64,000 nucleotides of DNA from Oscillatoriales cyanobacterium (GTDB lineage Bacteria; Cyanobacteriota; Cyanobacteriia; Cyanobacteriales; Microcoleaceae): positions 62,001 to 126,000 of the forward strand of contig RDYN01000009.1 of the NCBI GenBank assembly GCA_004293365.1. Direction: 5' to 3'. The position numbers and the translations under genes were made by a program. How positions within the stretch are numbered: the stretch's first letter is position 1; each line of letters begins with the position of its first letter. Shown one piece after another: positions 27,103-36,448 of this stretch. The notes below the pieces were generated by a model, which had not been told where the DNA came from, did no database searches, and saw only the letters and a list, made by a program, of their open reading frames with translations.

Positions 27103-29046
27103 ATGCCAAGGATGATATTTCACAAATATTCTCAATTTCCGGCAATTATTAGCAGCTTTTCGGTAACTTTTATTAGCCTAATTTTATTGAGTTCTCCTGT
27201 GGCAGTTTTCGCCCACGCGGGACACGGCAATGAATTTCACCAAAGCGGCGAAACAACTCAAACTCCGGCGGCTATTTCTGTCGGTGCCGAAACAGCAAAA
27301 CGGTTGGGAATTAAAGTCTCCCCGGCTACCCGCCAGCAATTAGATATCGGCATCAAAACCACAGGACAAATTGAAACTTTGCCCAACCAAAAAGTGGAAG
27401 TGACGGCTCCGGTGGCTGGTAAAGTGGTAGAGTTGTTAGTTAAGCCTGGGGATCGAGTATCAAAAGGTCAATCCGTTGCAGTTTTGTCGAGTTCTGAATT
27501 AGGACAGTGGCGGGTTGAATCTCTCTCGAAACGAGCGGAAGCTGAGGCAGATTTGCAGCAAGCACAAGGCGATTTGAAACTAGCTACCGAAAATTACGAT
27601 CGCCAATTGCAAATATCAGCAGCAGAAATAATACAAGCCCGAACTCAATTAGCAGCAACAACTCAACAGTACCAGCGAGAGAAAGAATTAGTAAATAAGC
27701 GCTCTGTTGTGAAAGTTGCTAAGGAAAATTATCAGCGTCAAGTTGCAATAGCGCAAGCAGAAATAGCGCGGGCGGAAACTGAACTGACTGTGGCTAAAGA
27801 ACAGTTCGATCGCGATCGAGAGTTAGTTGCATCAGGTGCGATCGCGCGGCGTACAATGCTAGAGTCGCAAGCCCGCTTCGCCGAAGCCAAAGCCAGTGTT
27901 GCGAAGGCAAAAAGCCGTCCCGAAGTTATCAGAGCCGAAACCGAAATTAAACAAGCTGAAGTAGACCTCCCGATGCGGGAATTGCGCGATTCCCAAGGCA
28001 AGGTGGCAGAGGCAAAAGCTCAACTCACCAAGGCTCAGAGCCGCCGGGAAGTGTTGGAAGCCCAGAATCAGGTCAAACGCGGCAAAACTGCCGTGCAAGT
28101 CGCTCGATCGCGCATTCGCTTAGCCGACGCAGCCTATCAAGCGCGGCTGCAACAATTAGGGACTGTTGCGAACGATCGAGGACTTGTCACCGTAATTGCT
28201 CCGATTTCTGGCACGGTAGCCGATCGCGCCATCACTCCAGGAGAGTCTGTAAGCGCTGAAAAACCGTTGATGAGCCTCTTAAATGACAGCCGCGTTTTTG
28301 CCACCGCTAACATCTACGAAAAAGACTTGAATCAGGTAAAACAAGGCCAGGAAGTTAGGGTAAAAGTTGCTCATTTGGGCGATCGGATTTTCAAAGGAAA
28401 AATCACCTTAATTGGCTCATCCGTCGAAGGAGAAACGCGAGTTGTACCGGTGAAAGCAGAACTAGATAATAGTAACGGCGAATTAAAGCCCGGACTGTTT
28501 GCTGAGTTGGAAATTTTAACCGACAAAACTGCCACAAATGTTTTAGCAATTCCGAGTGCGGCGGTAGTGGATGTTAGCGGTAAAAAGACTGTTTACGTCC
28601 AAAATGGCGATGCTTATCAAGCTGTTGACATTGAAGTCGGTCAAACTGCTGGGGATTTAGTTGAAGTTAAGAGCGGTTTATTCGATGGAGATTTGATTGT
28701 AACCCAGCGCGCGCCTCAACTTTACGCCCAATCTCTGCGGGGCGGTAGCAAACAATCAACAAGCGAGGAAAAGAAAGAGGCAACTCCCAAGGTAACAGAG
28801 GTGAATTTGAATAATTTGCCCGTGTCTTTGTGGGCGGGAATTGGGGGAGGAATTGCGATCGCCTCCGTGACTTTTTTTGCAGCAGGGGTATTTTGGGGAA
28901 AACGGCGCAAATTGCCAGCAATAACAGCAGATTCTGCAAATAATGGTTTTTCCACATCTGAACCAGTGTTGAACGATAAATTGCTGTTACATAATGACAA
29001 CCATCACGTTAAAACTCAGGAGGCAGAAGTCAAGAGTTTGAAGTAA
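27103..29046 (+). CDS. RND efflux periplasmic adaptor (CusB/CzcB-type membrane-fusion protein)
   Basis: A 647-residue adaptor bridging an inner-membrane RND pump to an outer-membrane channel. I start at ATG 27103 (MPRMIFHKYSQF), preceded by CAGGAAA. A signal or anchor segment (SFSVTFISLILLSSPVAVFA) is followed by a His-rich HAGHGNEFHQ. The lipoyl/barrel part (KVEVTAPVAGKVVELLVKPGDRVSKGQ) flanks an unusually long coiled coil (about residues 140-340, Ala/Gln/Glu-rich with heptads). After the beta-barrel (VIAPISGTVADRAITPGE) the protein has an extra C-terminal membrane segment (LWAGIGGGIAIASVTFFAAGVFWG), absent from classical CusB. The pump gene follows after 229 bp. Confidence 0.92.
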   Translation: MPRMIFHKYSQFPAIISSFSVTFISLILLSSPVAVFAHAGHGNEFHQSGETTQTPAAISVGAETAKRLGIKVSPATRQQLDIGIKTTGQIETLPNQKVEVTAPVAGKVVELLVKPGDRVSKGQSVAVLSSSELGQWRVESLSKRAEAEADLQQAQGDLKLATENYDRQLQISAAEIIQARTQLAATTQQYQREKELVNKRSVVKVAKENYQRQVAIAQAEIARAETELTVAKEQFDRDRELVASGAIARRTMLESQARFAEAKASVAKAKSRPEVIRAETEIKQAEVDLPMRELRDSQGKVAEAKAQLTKAQSRREVLEAQNQVKRGKTAVQVARSRIRLADAAYQARLQQLGTVANDRGLVTVIAPISGTVADRAITPGESVSAEKPLMSLLNDSRVFATANIYEKDLNQVKQGQEVRVKVAHLGDRIFKGKITLIGSSVEGETRVVPVKAELDNSNGELKPGLFAELEILTDKTATNVLAIPSAAVVDVSGKKTVYVQNGDAYQAVDIEVGQTAGDLVEVKSGLFDGDLIVTQRAPQLYAQSLRGGSKQSTSEEKKEATPKVTEVNLNNLPVSLWAGIGGGIAIASVTFFAAGVFWGKRRKLPAITADSANNGFSTSEPVLNDKLLLHNDNHHVKTQEAEVKSLK

Positions 29047-29146
29047 AAAAATGCTTGGATATCGCAACAATATCGGATGTAGTTAATTACCCACAATCAG
29101 ATTTGTAATAAGAGCTTGAGTTTTTTCTGGTTAATTACCATAATCA

Positions 29147-29218
29147 GGTTTGTAGTAAGGACTTTAGTCCTTATTCCCTAAAACCTTTATTAGAGGACTG
29201 AAGTCCTCACTACAAACC
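29147..29218. repeat. GTAGTGAGGACT hairpin between adaptor and pump genes
   Basis: Inverted arms of 25 bp (29147-29171 and 29194-29218) with two mismatches, built from the TAGTGAGGACTTCAGTCCT family. It sits in the 229-bp gap between two genes that must be expressed in balance, so it could attenuate pump expression or stabilise the adaptor mRNA. Confidence 0.75.
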
Positions 29219-29275
29219 GAATTTTTATCTTTATTTGCGGTTGCTTAAAAAATATCTAAACTCTAGGCTAATAAA

Positions 29276-32200
29276 ATGTTCAGCACAATTCTGAGATGGG
29301 TAATCAACCGCCGCTGGCTAGTCGTTCTCGCCACCATTATTATTAGTCTTTGGACATTATATATCATCCCCAAAATGTCCCTTGATGTCTTCCCGCCTTT
29401 TGCACCCCCGCAAGTCGAAATTCAGACGGAAGCACCGGGCCTCGCACCTGAAGAAATCGAGTCTTTAGTAACACTCCCGATCGAAAGTGCAATTAACGGA
29501 ACTCCCGGAGTAACAGCAGTGCGATCGGCTTCGGCTGTAGGCATTTCTGCTGTTAAAGTTATCTTCGATTGGGAAACGGAAATTTATAAAGCGCGCCAGT
29601 TAATAACCGAAAGGTTGCAGCAAGCTCAAAGCAAACTCCCGGCTGGCGTAAAAACACCACAAATTTCTCCGACTACTTCTCCGGTTGGGCTGGTAATTAC
29701 CTATGCTTTTACATCAGAAACTACTCCGCTGATGGAAGTGCGCCGTCTGGTTGATTGGCAAGTCACAAATCGCCTTTTAGCAGTTACCGGCGTTGCTCAA
29801 GTCGTGGCTTACGGCGGCGAACAAAGGCAGTATCAAGTATTAGTAGAACCTGCAAAGTTGAAAGCTTTTAATGTGTCCTTGCAGCAAGTGGCAGAAGCGG
29901 CGAAGGCTGCGAATGTTAACGCGCCGGGAGGCTATTTAATTACGCCCGATCGCGAAACGTTAATTCGGGGCGTGGGGCGGATTGAGTCTGTGGCAGATTT
30001 GCAGCAATCTGCGATCGCCTCTCGCCAAGGAACGCCCGTCAGAATTGGTGATGTCGCCGATGTCAAGATTGGGGCTGCAATCAAGCGGGGCGACGGCAGT
30101 TTTAACGGTAAAAAAGCTGTGATTGTGTTGGTAAACAGACAGCCGATTGCTGATACTCCGACGGTAACGAAAGCGATTGAGGCGGCAATGGCTGAGGTAC
30201 AGCAAGCTCTGCCCAAGGATATTAAAGTTACTGTGACTTTCCGGCAGGGAGAGTATATCAATTCTTCGGTGGAGAATGTGCGATCGGCTTTAGTGGAAGG
30301 CAGTATCATTGTCACCATCATTCTCATCCCATTTTTGATGAATTGGCGCACTCTGACGGTGGTTTTGCTCGATTTCTTCCTAACTTGGCTCTTCGGGCTG
30401 CTGGCGATGTATTGGCTGGGATTGGGATTGAATACGATGACTTTGGGTGGGTTGTCGGTGGCGATCGGAACTGCGATCGACGATGCGATCGTCTATGCCG
30501 AAAATACCTACCGCAATTTGCGAGAAAACACGGCTTCTGTACATCCGCGCCCGGTGATGGATGTGATTTTTGACGGCAGTCAAGAAGTGCGCGATTCGTT
30601 AATTGGAGCGACGGTAATTGGGATTGTGGTGTTTTCGCCAATTTTTAGTTTGCCCGGTATTGAAGGTCGGATTTTTACGCCGATGGGAATTAGTTATTTG
30701 ATAGTTGTAGTGATTTCTAGTCTAGAATCGCTGTTCATTTCTCCGGCTCTTTGTGCTATTTTGTTGCCGACCAAACGGATGAGTGCCAAAGAACCTTGGC
30801 TGCCAAGATTTTGCAAGAAAATATATCACTTTTTTATTGAATTGTCAATGCGCTATTCGGCAATTATTTTAGCTTTTGCTGCTGCTAGTATGGTGGCTGC
30901 ATTAGTTATTTTGCCTTCCTTTGGGCGGGTATTTTTGCCGGAGTTTCAGGAGCAAACTTTGGTCAATACTATTCAGCTTTATCCGGGGGTGTCTTTGGAG
31001 ACAACGGATAGCGCGGCTTTTGCTTTGGAAGATGCACTTAAGGACGATCGCAGATTTGAATACGTGCAAGTGCGATCGGGCAGAGCTCCGGGCGATGCTG
31101 ATGCTGCGGGTGTGAATTTAGCTCACATTGATATCGGTTTGAGCGAAGAAGGAATGAAAAATCGGTCGAAAACTTTGGAGTCTTTGCGGCAGGAATTTGG
31201 GAAATTACCGGGAGTTGCACCAAATATCGGCGGTTTTATTTCTCACCGCATGGATGAGGTTTTGTCCGGTGTCAGGAGTCAAATTGCTGTCAAAATTTTC
31301 GGCCCGGATTTGGATCAACTTCGCACTATCGGTGCTCAAGTTGAAGCGCAAATGAAAACTGTTCAGGGAATTGTGGATTTGCAACTCGAACCGCAGGTAC
31401 CCGTGCCACAAATTCAAATTAAGTTTAACCGCCAAGCTGCGGGGAGATACGGTTTGAAAATTGGTGAGCTTTCAGAACTAATTGAGACTGCTTTAAATGG
31501 CCAAGTTGTATCGCAAGTTTTGGAACTACAGCAAACTTTTGATTTAGTTGTTTGGTTGCAGCCGTCAGCCAGAAACAACCTCGCAACTATTCAGAATTTG
31601 TTGGTTGATACTCCCAGCGGTAATAAAATTCCCCTGGCGCAAGTTGCGACTGTTAAGTACGGTACGGGCCCAAATACGATTAATCGCGAGAATGTTTCTC
31701 GGTTGATTGTGGCGGCGGCTAATGCCAAAGGTAGGGATTTGCGATCGGTTGTGAATGAAATTCAAGCTAAAGTCAAACGGGAGGTGCAGTTACCTTTTGG
31801 CTATTTTATCCAGTACGGCGGTCAATTTGAGGCGGAAGAAAGGGCTTCACAGAATATTATGGTGTTTAGTGCGATCGCCTTTTTGGTAATTACAGTATTA
31901 ATGTACATTTCTGTTAAGTCAATTCCTTCAACTGCGATGATTATGATTAATTTACCGCTCGGATTAGTCGGAGGAGTAATTGCTGTAGCTTTGACTGGCG
32001 GTATAATTTCCGTCGCTTCCCTGGTTGGCTTCGTCACATTATTCGGCGTAGCTACCCGCAACGGCTTGCTGTTAGTAGACAACTATAACTCTAAATTTGC
32101 TGAAGGAATGCCGTTTAAAGAAGCTATCGTCAAAGGCTCGATGGAACGGCTCAACGCCATCCTGATGACCGCTTCAACTTCTGCTTTGGGTTTAGCACCT

Positions 32201-32392
32201 TTAGTCTTAGAGGGCGGGCCCGGAAAAGAAATTTTGCAACCTTTGTCGATCGTAGTTTTAGGAGGATTGTTTACTTCTACGGCGTTAACTCTGCTAGTTT
32301 TGCCAGCTTTGTATGCTCAATTTGGGAGATTTTTACGACCTCAAGAACCTGAACCTGTTGAAGATGAAAAAGCTGGTCTCACTGCTTTTTAG
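29276..32392 (+). CDS. Heavy-metal RND efflux pump (CusA/CzcA family)
   Basis: A 1038-residue inner-membrane proton-driven transporter with the duplicated RND layout: TM1 near residue 14-34 (WLVVLATIIISLWTLYII), a periplasmic porter domain, six TM segments at about 340-530, a second periplasmic domain, and the last TM cluster at about 865-1010. The family signature GTAIDDAIVYAEN, with acidic residues that relay protons, is at about residues 398-410. Overall pattern fits the HME (heavy-metal efflux) branch rather than drug pumps. The metal cannot be read from sequence by eye. No TolC-like channel gene is in the window. Confidence 0.93.
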   Translation: MFSTILRWVINRRWLVVLATIIISLWTLYIIPKMSLDVFPPFAPPQVEIQTEAPGLAPEEIESLVTLPIESAINGTPGVTAVRSASAVGISAVKVIFDWETEIYKARQLITERLQQAQSKLPAGVKTPQISPTTSPVGLVITYAFTSETTPLMEVRRLVDWQVTNRLLAVTGVAQVVAYGGEQRQYQVLVEPAKLKAFNVSLQQVAEAAKAANVNAPGGYLITPDRETLIRGVGRIESVADLQQSAIASRQGTPVRIGDVADVKIGAAIKRGDGSFNGKKAVIVLVNRQPIADTPTVTKAIEAAMAEVQQALPKDIKVTVTFRQGEYINSSVENVRSALVEGSIIVTIILIPFLMNWRTLTVVLLDFFLTWLFGLLAMYWLGLGLNTMTLGGLSVAIGTAIDDAIVYAENTYRNLRENTASVHPRPVMDVIFDGSQEVRDSLIGATVIGIVVFSPIFSLPGIEGRIFTPMGISYLIVVVISSLESLFISPALCAILLPTKRMSAKEPWLPRFCKKIYHFFIELSMRYSAIILAFAAASMVAALVILPSFGRVFLPEFQEQTLVNTIQLYPGVSLETTDSAAFALEDALKDDRRFEYVQVRSGRAPGDADAAGVNLAHIDIGLSEEGMKNRSKTLESLRQEFGKLPGVAPNIGGFISHRMDEVLSGVRSQIAVKIFGPDLDQLRTIGAQVEAQMKTVQGIVDLQLEPQVPVPQIQIKFNRQAAGRYGLKIGELSELIETALNGQVVSQVLELQQTFDLVVWLQPSARNNLATIQNLLVDTPSGNKIPLAQVATVKYGTGPNTINRENVSRLIVAAANAKGRDLRSVVNEIQAKVKREVQLPFGYFIQYGGQFEAEERASQNIMVFSAIAFLVITVLMYISVKSIPSTAMIMINLPLGLVGGVIAVALTGGIISVASLVGFVTLFGVATRNGLLLVDNYNSKFAEGMPFKEAIVKGSMERLNAILMTASTSALGLAPLVLEGGPGKEILQPLSIVVLGGLFTSTALTLLVLPALYAQFGRFLRPQEPEPVEDEKAGLTAF

Positions 32393-32496
32393 CAACGATT
32401 CTGGCTAATCTATGAATAATTTTCTGATGATTTTCCTTGACTTGCTGTCTAAAAGTGCCATAATTTACAAATCATTGTTCGCAAATAATAAACCAC

Positions 32497-33000
32497 ATGA
32501 AACCGCTAAAATCAAGTTTAATTATTCTAGCCAGTGTCGGATTGCTGTTTTTAGGAGCTTGCGGTAAAGGCGACGAAGCAAGCGATACAAAAATCACTTC
32601 AACACCCCCTCCTGCTGCTTCAAAACCTGCCTCTTCCGCTCCCGCCGCTGCTCCTGGTGCAACTGATAAAACGGCTCATCCTCAAGCAAGTAAAGGGGGT
32701 CAAGTTGTCGAGTCTGGAGCTTACCATTTAGAGTTTGTAGCTGAGAAAGAATCTACTGGAACTCACTTAGATTTTTATCTGCAAAAAGGCGACGCACACG
32801 CACCAGTCCCTAACGCAAAAGTTTCTGCTCAAGTGCAGTTGCCGAATGGAAAGCAGCAAACCCTAGCTCTCAAATACGATCCTGAAGGCAAACATTATAC
32901 TGTTGTATTTCCAGTTAAAGAGGCCGGACAATATCCTGTGAAAATGAATGCGGATATTAACGGAGAAAAAGTGGACGGTCGTTTTACATTCACTCAGTAA
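32497..33000 (+). CDS. Lipoprotein next to the metal efflux pump
   Basis: A 167-residue protein with a lipoprotein signal (SSLIILASVGLLFLGAC, lipobox LGAC, Cys22). A Pro/Ala/Ser linker runs to about residue 62. The C-terminal domain (KGGQVVESGAYHLEFVAEKE, THLDFYLQKGDAHAPVPNAKVSAQVQL, AGQYPVKMNADING) is a beta-sandwich-like pattern similar to domains that accompany Cus/Czc pumps; histidines could hold metal. It lies 104 bp after the pump gene on the same strand and likely belongs to the same system. The name of the domain family is not certain. Confidence 0.78.
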   Translation: MKPLKSSLIILASVGLLFLGACGKGDEASDTKITSTPPPAASKPASSAPAAAPGATDKTAHPQASKGGQVVESGAYHLEFVAEKESTGTHLDFYLQKGDAHAPVPNAKVSAQVQLPNGKQQTLALKYDPEGKHYTVVFPVKEAGQYPVKMNADINGEKVDGRFTFTQ

Positions 33001-33184
33001 TTTGAGTTAAATTTATTTGTGGATACTCGGTTTGTTCCATCGGGTTTTTGTTAATAGTCCTGGACGCACAACGATCTCAGAAACCCGGTTTCTTCGTAAA
33101 TTTATCGTTACTAAACGCAAGATTTTCGTAGAAACCGGGTTTCTAGCCACCCCTGCTTAAATCTTGTTAAGTTATAATCCAATA
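33001..33184. repeat. Palindrome-repeat copy after the lipoprotein gene
   Basis: GAAACCCGGTTTCTTCG at 33079 and GTAGAAACCGGGTTTCT at 33128 form an inverted pair about 35 bp apart, the same family as at 424 and 9635. Confidence 0.7.
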
Positions 33185-33364
33185 ATCAATACTTCGGACA
33201 GTTTTAGATATAGTTAAGTCTCCGAAACCCTTACTGGCTATATGCTGGACTATTTTTTCTTTCGTTTGAGCAAGCGCGCACTCGTTTCAAAAAATGCGTA
33301 AAAAGTGGCAGGGCTTCCTCCGCAAGGCTTACAGGGCCGTTAAAAAACTGTCCGAAGTATTGAT
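33185..33364. mobile_element. Candidate 180-bp MITE with 21-bp perfect terminal inverted repeats
   Basis: The arms ATCAATACTTCGGACAGTTT(T) at 33185-33205 and their inverse at 33344-33364 are identical over 21 bp, enclosing 138 bp with no gene. Length and perfect ends fit a miniature inverted-repeat transposable element. No clear target duplication is seen at the borders, and no transposase with such ends lies in the window. Confidence 0.6.
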
Positions 33365-33465
33365 AATTAACTTTTAAGTATCTAGAATTTCATCTATATT
33401 TCATTTTTGACAGCAAAACTAATAAATAAGAACACCAATTAGTTAAGTTGTCAGGGATTACCGCG

Positions 33466-33936
33466 ATGAAAAAGTTAATTTATGCTGCTGCATTTACCCT
33501 CATCCTTGCATCTAATGCCCCTGCTACTATTGCGGGAGGAGCCATGCAAAAAGCTAATGTTCCTCACCTGCTTGGTAGCGCTGCAACTCCTAATAGAGCG
33601 GGTTTTCAGGGTGCTACCCATCGTTTTGATATTCAGGTTGAGGGAAGAGCGCTTTCGGAAATTGCGATCGCCCTTCCAGACGCTCTGAGCATCCGTGGAG
33701 GAATCGAGGTAAAAAATCAATCCAATCAAAAAATAGAGACTCAAGTATCTCTCAACAACCAGAAAGCCACCGTAGTTTTTGCTCAACCAGTCGCGCCTGA
33801 CACCACAATCTCAATTTATATGCGCGGCATTCAGACACGCGGTTACAGGTACAACTGGGCCTATGCAATATCTGGTAAAATGGTGGGAATAAACGCAGAG
33901 ATTCCCCTCGGTAGAGTTGGGATTCAAACTTACTGA
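33466..33936 (+). CDS. DUF2808 secreted protein
   Basis: A 156-residue exported protein. ATG at 33466 (MKKLIYAAAFTLILAS) gives a proper signal peptide; an upstream GTG-like start adds six residues and is not needed. The mature part matches the cyanobacterial DUF2808 family: THRFDIQVEGRALSEIAIALPDA, VKNQSNQKIE, TVVFAQPVAPDTTISIYMRGIQTRG. The family is of unknown function, probably periplasmic, and occurs next to metal-responsive genes here, between the efflux genes and the two-component system. Confidence 0.85.
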   Translation: MKKLIYAAAFTLILASNAPATIAGGAMQKANVPHLLGSAATPNRAGFQGATHRFDIQVEGRALSEIAIALPDALSIRGGIEVKNQSNQKIETQVSLNNQKATVVFAQPVAPDTTISIYMRGIQTRGYRYNWAYAISGKMVGINAEIPLGRVGIQTY

Positions 33937-34023
33937 GCAATTGGTACTTTTCAAAAGGTACGTAGTTGCGCTTGAGCGAAGACAGCGCAACTACATACCT
34001 AGCGCGGCATAAGGTTACTTTTT

Positions 34024-34713
34024 ATGAGAATTTTGCTAGTTGAAGATGAGCCAGATTTGGGAAAGGCGATCGATCGCACTTTGAAGCAAGAAAAGTACAT
34101 AGTTGACTGGGCCCAGGACGGAAATGAAGCTTGGGAATATCTAGATAGTCATTGGACGCAATACACCCTAGCCATTTTTGACTGGTTGCTTCCAGGATTG
34201 TCGGGAATAGAATTGCTGCGAAGATTGCGCGCCAAACACAGTTTTTTGCCAGTTTTGATGCTGACAGCCAAAGACAGGATGGAAGATAAAGTGGCGGGAT
34301 TGGATGCAGGGGCTGACGATTATTTAGTCAAGCCCTTCGGGATGGCGGAACTGTTAGCAAGGTTGCGGGCGTTGCAAAGGCGATCGCCCCAAATACAGCC
34401 CCAACAGCTACAAATCCGCAATCTCGCCTTAGATTGCGGTAGTCGCACGGCTTATCATCTCAATCAAAGCGGCACAAACCAAACAATTTCGCTGACTAAC
34501 AAAGAATTTCAACTGTTAGAATATTTGATGAAACATCCGAACCAAATTGTCACCACCGACCAAATTCGGAATCAGATATGGGAAGCCAGCGCAGATACCT
34601 TTAGCAATGTAGTCGCCGCTCAAGTGCGCTTGCTGCGGCGCAAACTCGAATCCGTTGGCTGCGCGAATTTAATTGAAACTGTCCACGGCGTCGGATACCG
34701 GATGAGAAGTTAA
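34024..34713 (+). CDS. OmpR/PhoB-family response regulator
   Basis: A 229-residue regulator. Receiver domain at residues 1-120: acidic pocket EDE at 7-9, phosphorylation aspartate in AIFDWLLPG (about Asp54), conserved Thr/Ala (MLTAKD) and Lys in LVKPFGMAELLARLRAL. C-terminal winged helix with ISLTNKEFQLLEYLMKHPNQIV and TVHGVGYRMR. It resembles the cyanobacterial RppA/NrsR group, which answer redox state or nickel. With the efflux genes upstream and a kinase downstream, a role in metal sensing is likely but inferred. Confidence 0.92.
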   Translation: MRILLVEDEPDLGKAIDRTLKQEKYIVDWAQDGNEAWEYLDSHWTQYTLAIFDWLLPGLSGIELLRRLRAKHSFLPVLMLTAKDRMEDKVAGLDAGADDYLVKPFGMAELLARLRALQRRSPQIQPQQLQIRNLALDCGSRTAYHLNQSGTNQTISLTNKEFQLLEYLMKHPNQIVTTDQIRNQIWEASADTFSNVVAAQVRLLRRKLESVGCANLIETVHGVGYRMRS

Positions 34714-34856
34714 ATTCTGCGTTCAAAATTCCTTTTAGACTCGGCGGTTGAAACCGCTACACAAACAATGTCCGCCTCCGCGGACTAAGAAATAACCAGT
34801 TAACTGGTTCTTTGACTGGTTCTTAAACTCTGTCTATAAATAAGTTAAAGTTTTGT

Positions 34857-34880
34857 GGAACAGGCATCTTGCCTGTTTTT
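34857..34880 (+). terminator. Terminator-like hairpin between regulator and kinase genes
   Basis: GGAACAGGCA and TGCCTGTT pair around TCT and are followed directly by a T-run, the form of a Rho-independent terminator. It belongs to the palindrome family at 23218 and 24044. It lies 27 bp before the kinase start, so it may lower kinase output relative to the regulator. Confidence 0.55.
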
Positions 34881-34906
34881 GATAATTAGATAAAATGTAA
34901 GTTTAA

Positions 34907-36259
34907 ATGAATCAAAATAAACTATTTAACCGAACTCGCTGGCAATTAGCCCTTTCCTATGCGGCCGTAATGGGTTTGATTTTAAGCTTGCTGGGATTTG
35001 GAGTATATAAGGCGATCGCCCACGCGCACTGGATCGCCATCGATCGCGAACTAGAATCGGTAGCGGGGACACTCCACGATAGCCTCGAAATCAAGCTACA
35101 GCAGCCCGGACGCCTAGAACCAATCGTCAATGAACTTTTGCCAAACCTCCGCGTAATTGGAGTTAACGGCGTTAAAGAACAGTTAGCCGATCGCCATAGT
35201 TTAAGCGCGCTCAACCAAAGCTATTACTATATTAGTTTATTTAACAATTCAGGGAAATTGATTGCAACAGCAGGCGCTTATCCCGAAACATTGCCTCCAA
35301 AATTTAACTCTCAATACTGGCAAACAATCGCTGACAGCAAAGGCAATATTTATCATCAAATCTCTGTATCTCTGCACACTAACACCCTGGAAGATTGGGG
35401 ATATTTTCAAGTAGGGCGGAGTTTGCAAGACTTCAATAATTATCTCAGTACAGTGAGATTAATTTTGAAATTGGGATTGCCGACAGCATTAATTTTGGTT
35501 GGTTTTTCTAGTTGGTGGCTGGCAGGATTGGCGATGAAACCGATTTATTCTTCTTACCGACAAATCCAACAGTTTACAGCGGATGCTGCCCACGAATTGC
35601 GGACTCCTTTAGCGGCATCCCAAGCAACTGTAGAATCGGCGCTGTTGATGCCACAATTGGATGAGAAAGAAGCGCGGGAAATTTTGCGGACTGTCGATCG
35701 CCAAAACCGACGATTGACTCAGTTAGTGACTGATTTGTTACTCTTGGCGCGGATGGACTATCAAGCAAAATCCGTTAGCGAAGCCCTCGAAGAGGATCGC
35801 CCTCAGCTTTGTTGTTTGAACGACTTGGTGGGCGATTTAGTCGAGGAATTGGCGGCTTTGGCGATCGCCTCCCAGGTAGCGCTAACATCCGAAATCCGCG
35901 TACAGCAGCCATTGAATGTTGTCGGAGATGCCGATCGACTTTACCGCCTCGTTACTAACTTAATTGTCAACGCCATTCAATACACTCCGGCGGTTGGAAA
36001 AGTCACAGTAATCTTAGATTGCACTCACCAAGAGGCGATAATTCAGGTACAAGATACCGGGATTGGGATAGCGGCGGCTGATTTAGCGCGCATATTCGAT
36101 CGATTTTACCGAGTCAACAGCGATCGATCGCGCCATACAGGCGGTTCGGGACTCGGATTGGCGATCGCCCGCGCGATCGCCACGGCGCACCGCGGCAGCC
36201 TCAGCGCCCGCAGCGAATTGGGTTCTGGTAGCACATTTCTCCTGCGGTTGCCTTTGTGA
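34907..36259 (+). CDS. Sensor histidine kinase
   Basis: A 450-residue membrane kinase. TM1 at about residues 14-36 (ALSYAAVMGLILSLLGFGVYKAI), a periplasmic loop of about 145 residues with VTLHDSLEIKLQQ and NSGKLIATAGAYPETLPP, and TM2 at about 188-208. The dimerisation domain holds the phospho-histidine in AAHELRTPLAASQ (about His230). The ATPase domain has NLIVNAIQYTP (N box), DTGIGI (G1) and GGSGLGLAIA (G2). It pairs with the regulator upstream. The short linker after TM2 lacks a clear HAMP domain. The group resembles RppB/NrsS kinases. Confidence 0.92.
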   Translation: MNQNKLFNRTRWQLALSYAAVMGLILSLLGFGVYKAIAHAHWIAIDRELESVAGTLHDSLEIKLQQPGRLEPIVNELLPNLRVIGVNGVKEQLADRHSLSALNQSYYYISLFNNSGKLIATAGAYPETLPPKFNSQYWQTIADSKGNIYHQISVSLHTNTLEDWGYFQVGRSLQDFNNYLSTVRLILKLGLPTALILVGFSSWWLAGLAMKPIYSSYRQIQQFTADAAHELRTPLAASQATVESALLMPQLDEKEAREILRTVDRQNRRLTQLVTDLLLLARMDYQAKSVSEALEEDRPQLCCLNDLVGDLVEELAALAIASQVALTSEIRVQQPLNVVGDADRLYRLVTNLIVNAIQYTPAVGKVTVILDCTHQEAIIQVQDTGIGIAAADLARIFDRFYRVNSDRSRHTGGSGLGLAIARAIATAHRGSLSARSELGSGSTFLLRLPL

Positions 36260-36448
36260 GCTACTATGTGAGGGAAACCGAATCGTCTTTTTAGGGTAAT
36301 CCCTTTTGCAGAAGATAGCGCGATCGCCCAAAATCATTAAATAGTCAGTTGACAGTTGACCGTTGACAATTGTAGGGGCGGTGCCCCCGTGCCCGCCCTC
36401 TTAGTTGACAGTTGACAGTTAATTTCTCACAATTATCACCGAAGAATT
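36260..36448. repeat. Spacer with GTTGACA heptamers and a GGGGGC hairpin
   Basis: GTTGACA-type heptamers at about 36346-36365 and 36406-36420 flank GTAGGGGCGGTGCCCCCGTGCCC, a short G/C hairpin seen in many cyanobacterial spacers. The heptamers also occur at 46797-46851. Confidence 0.65.
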
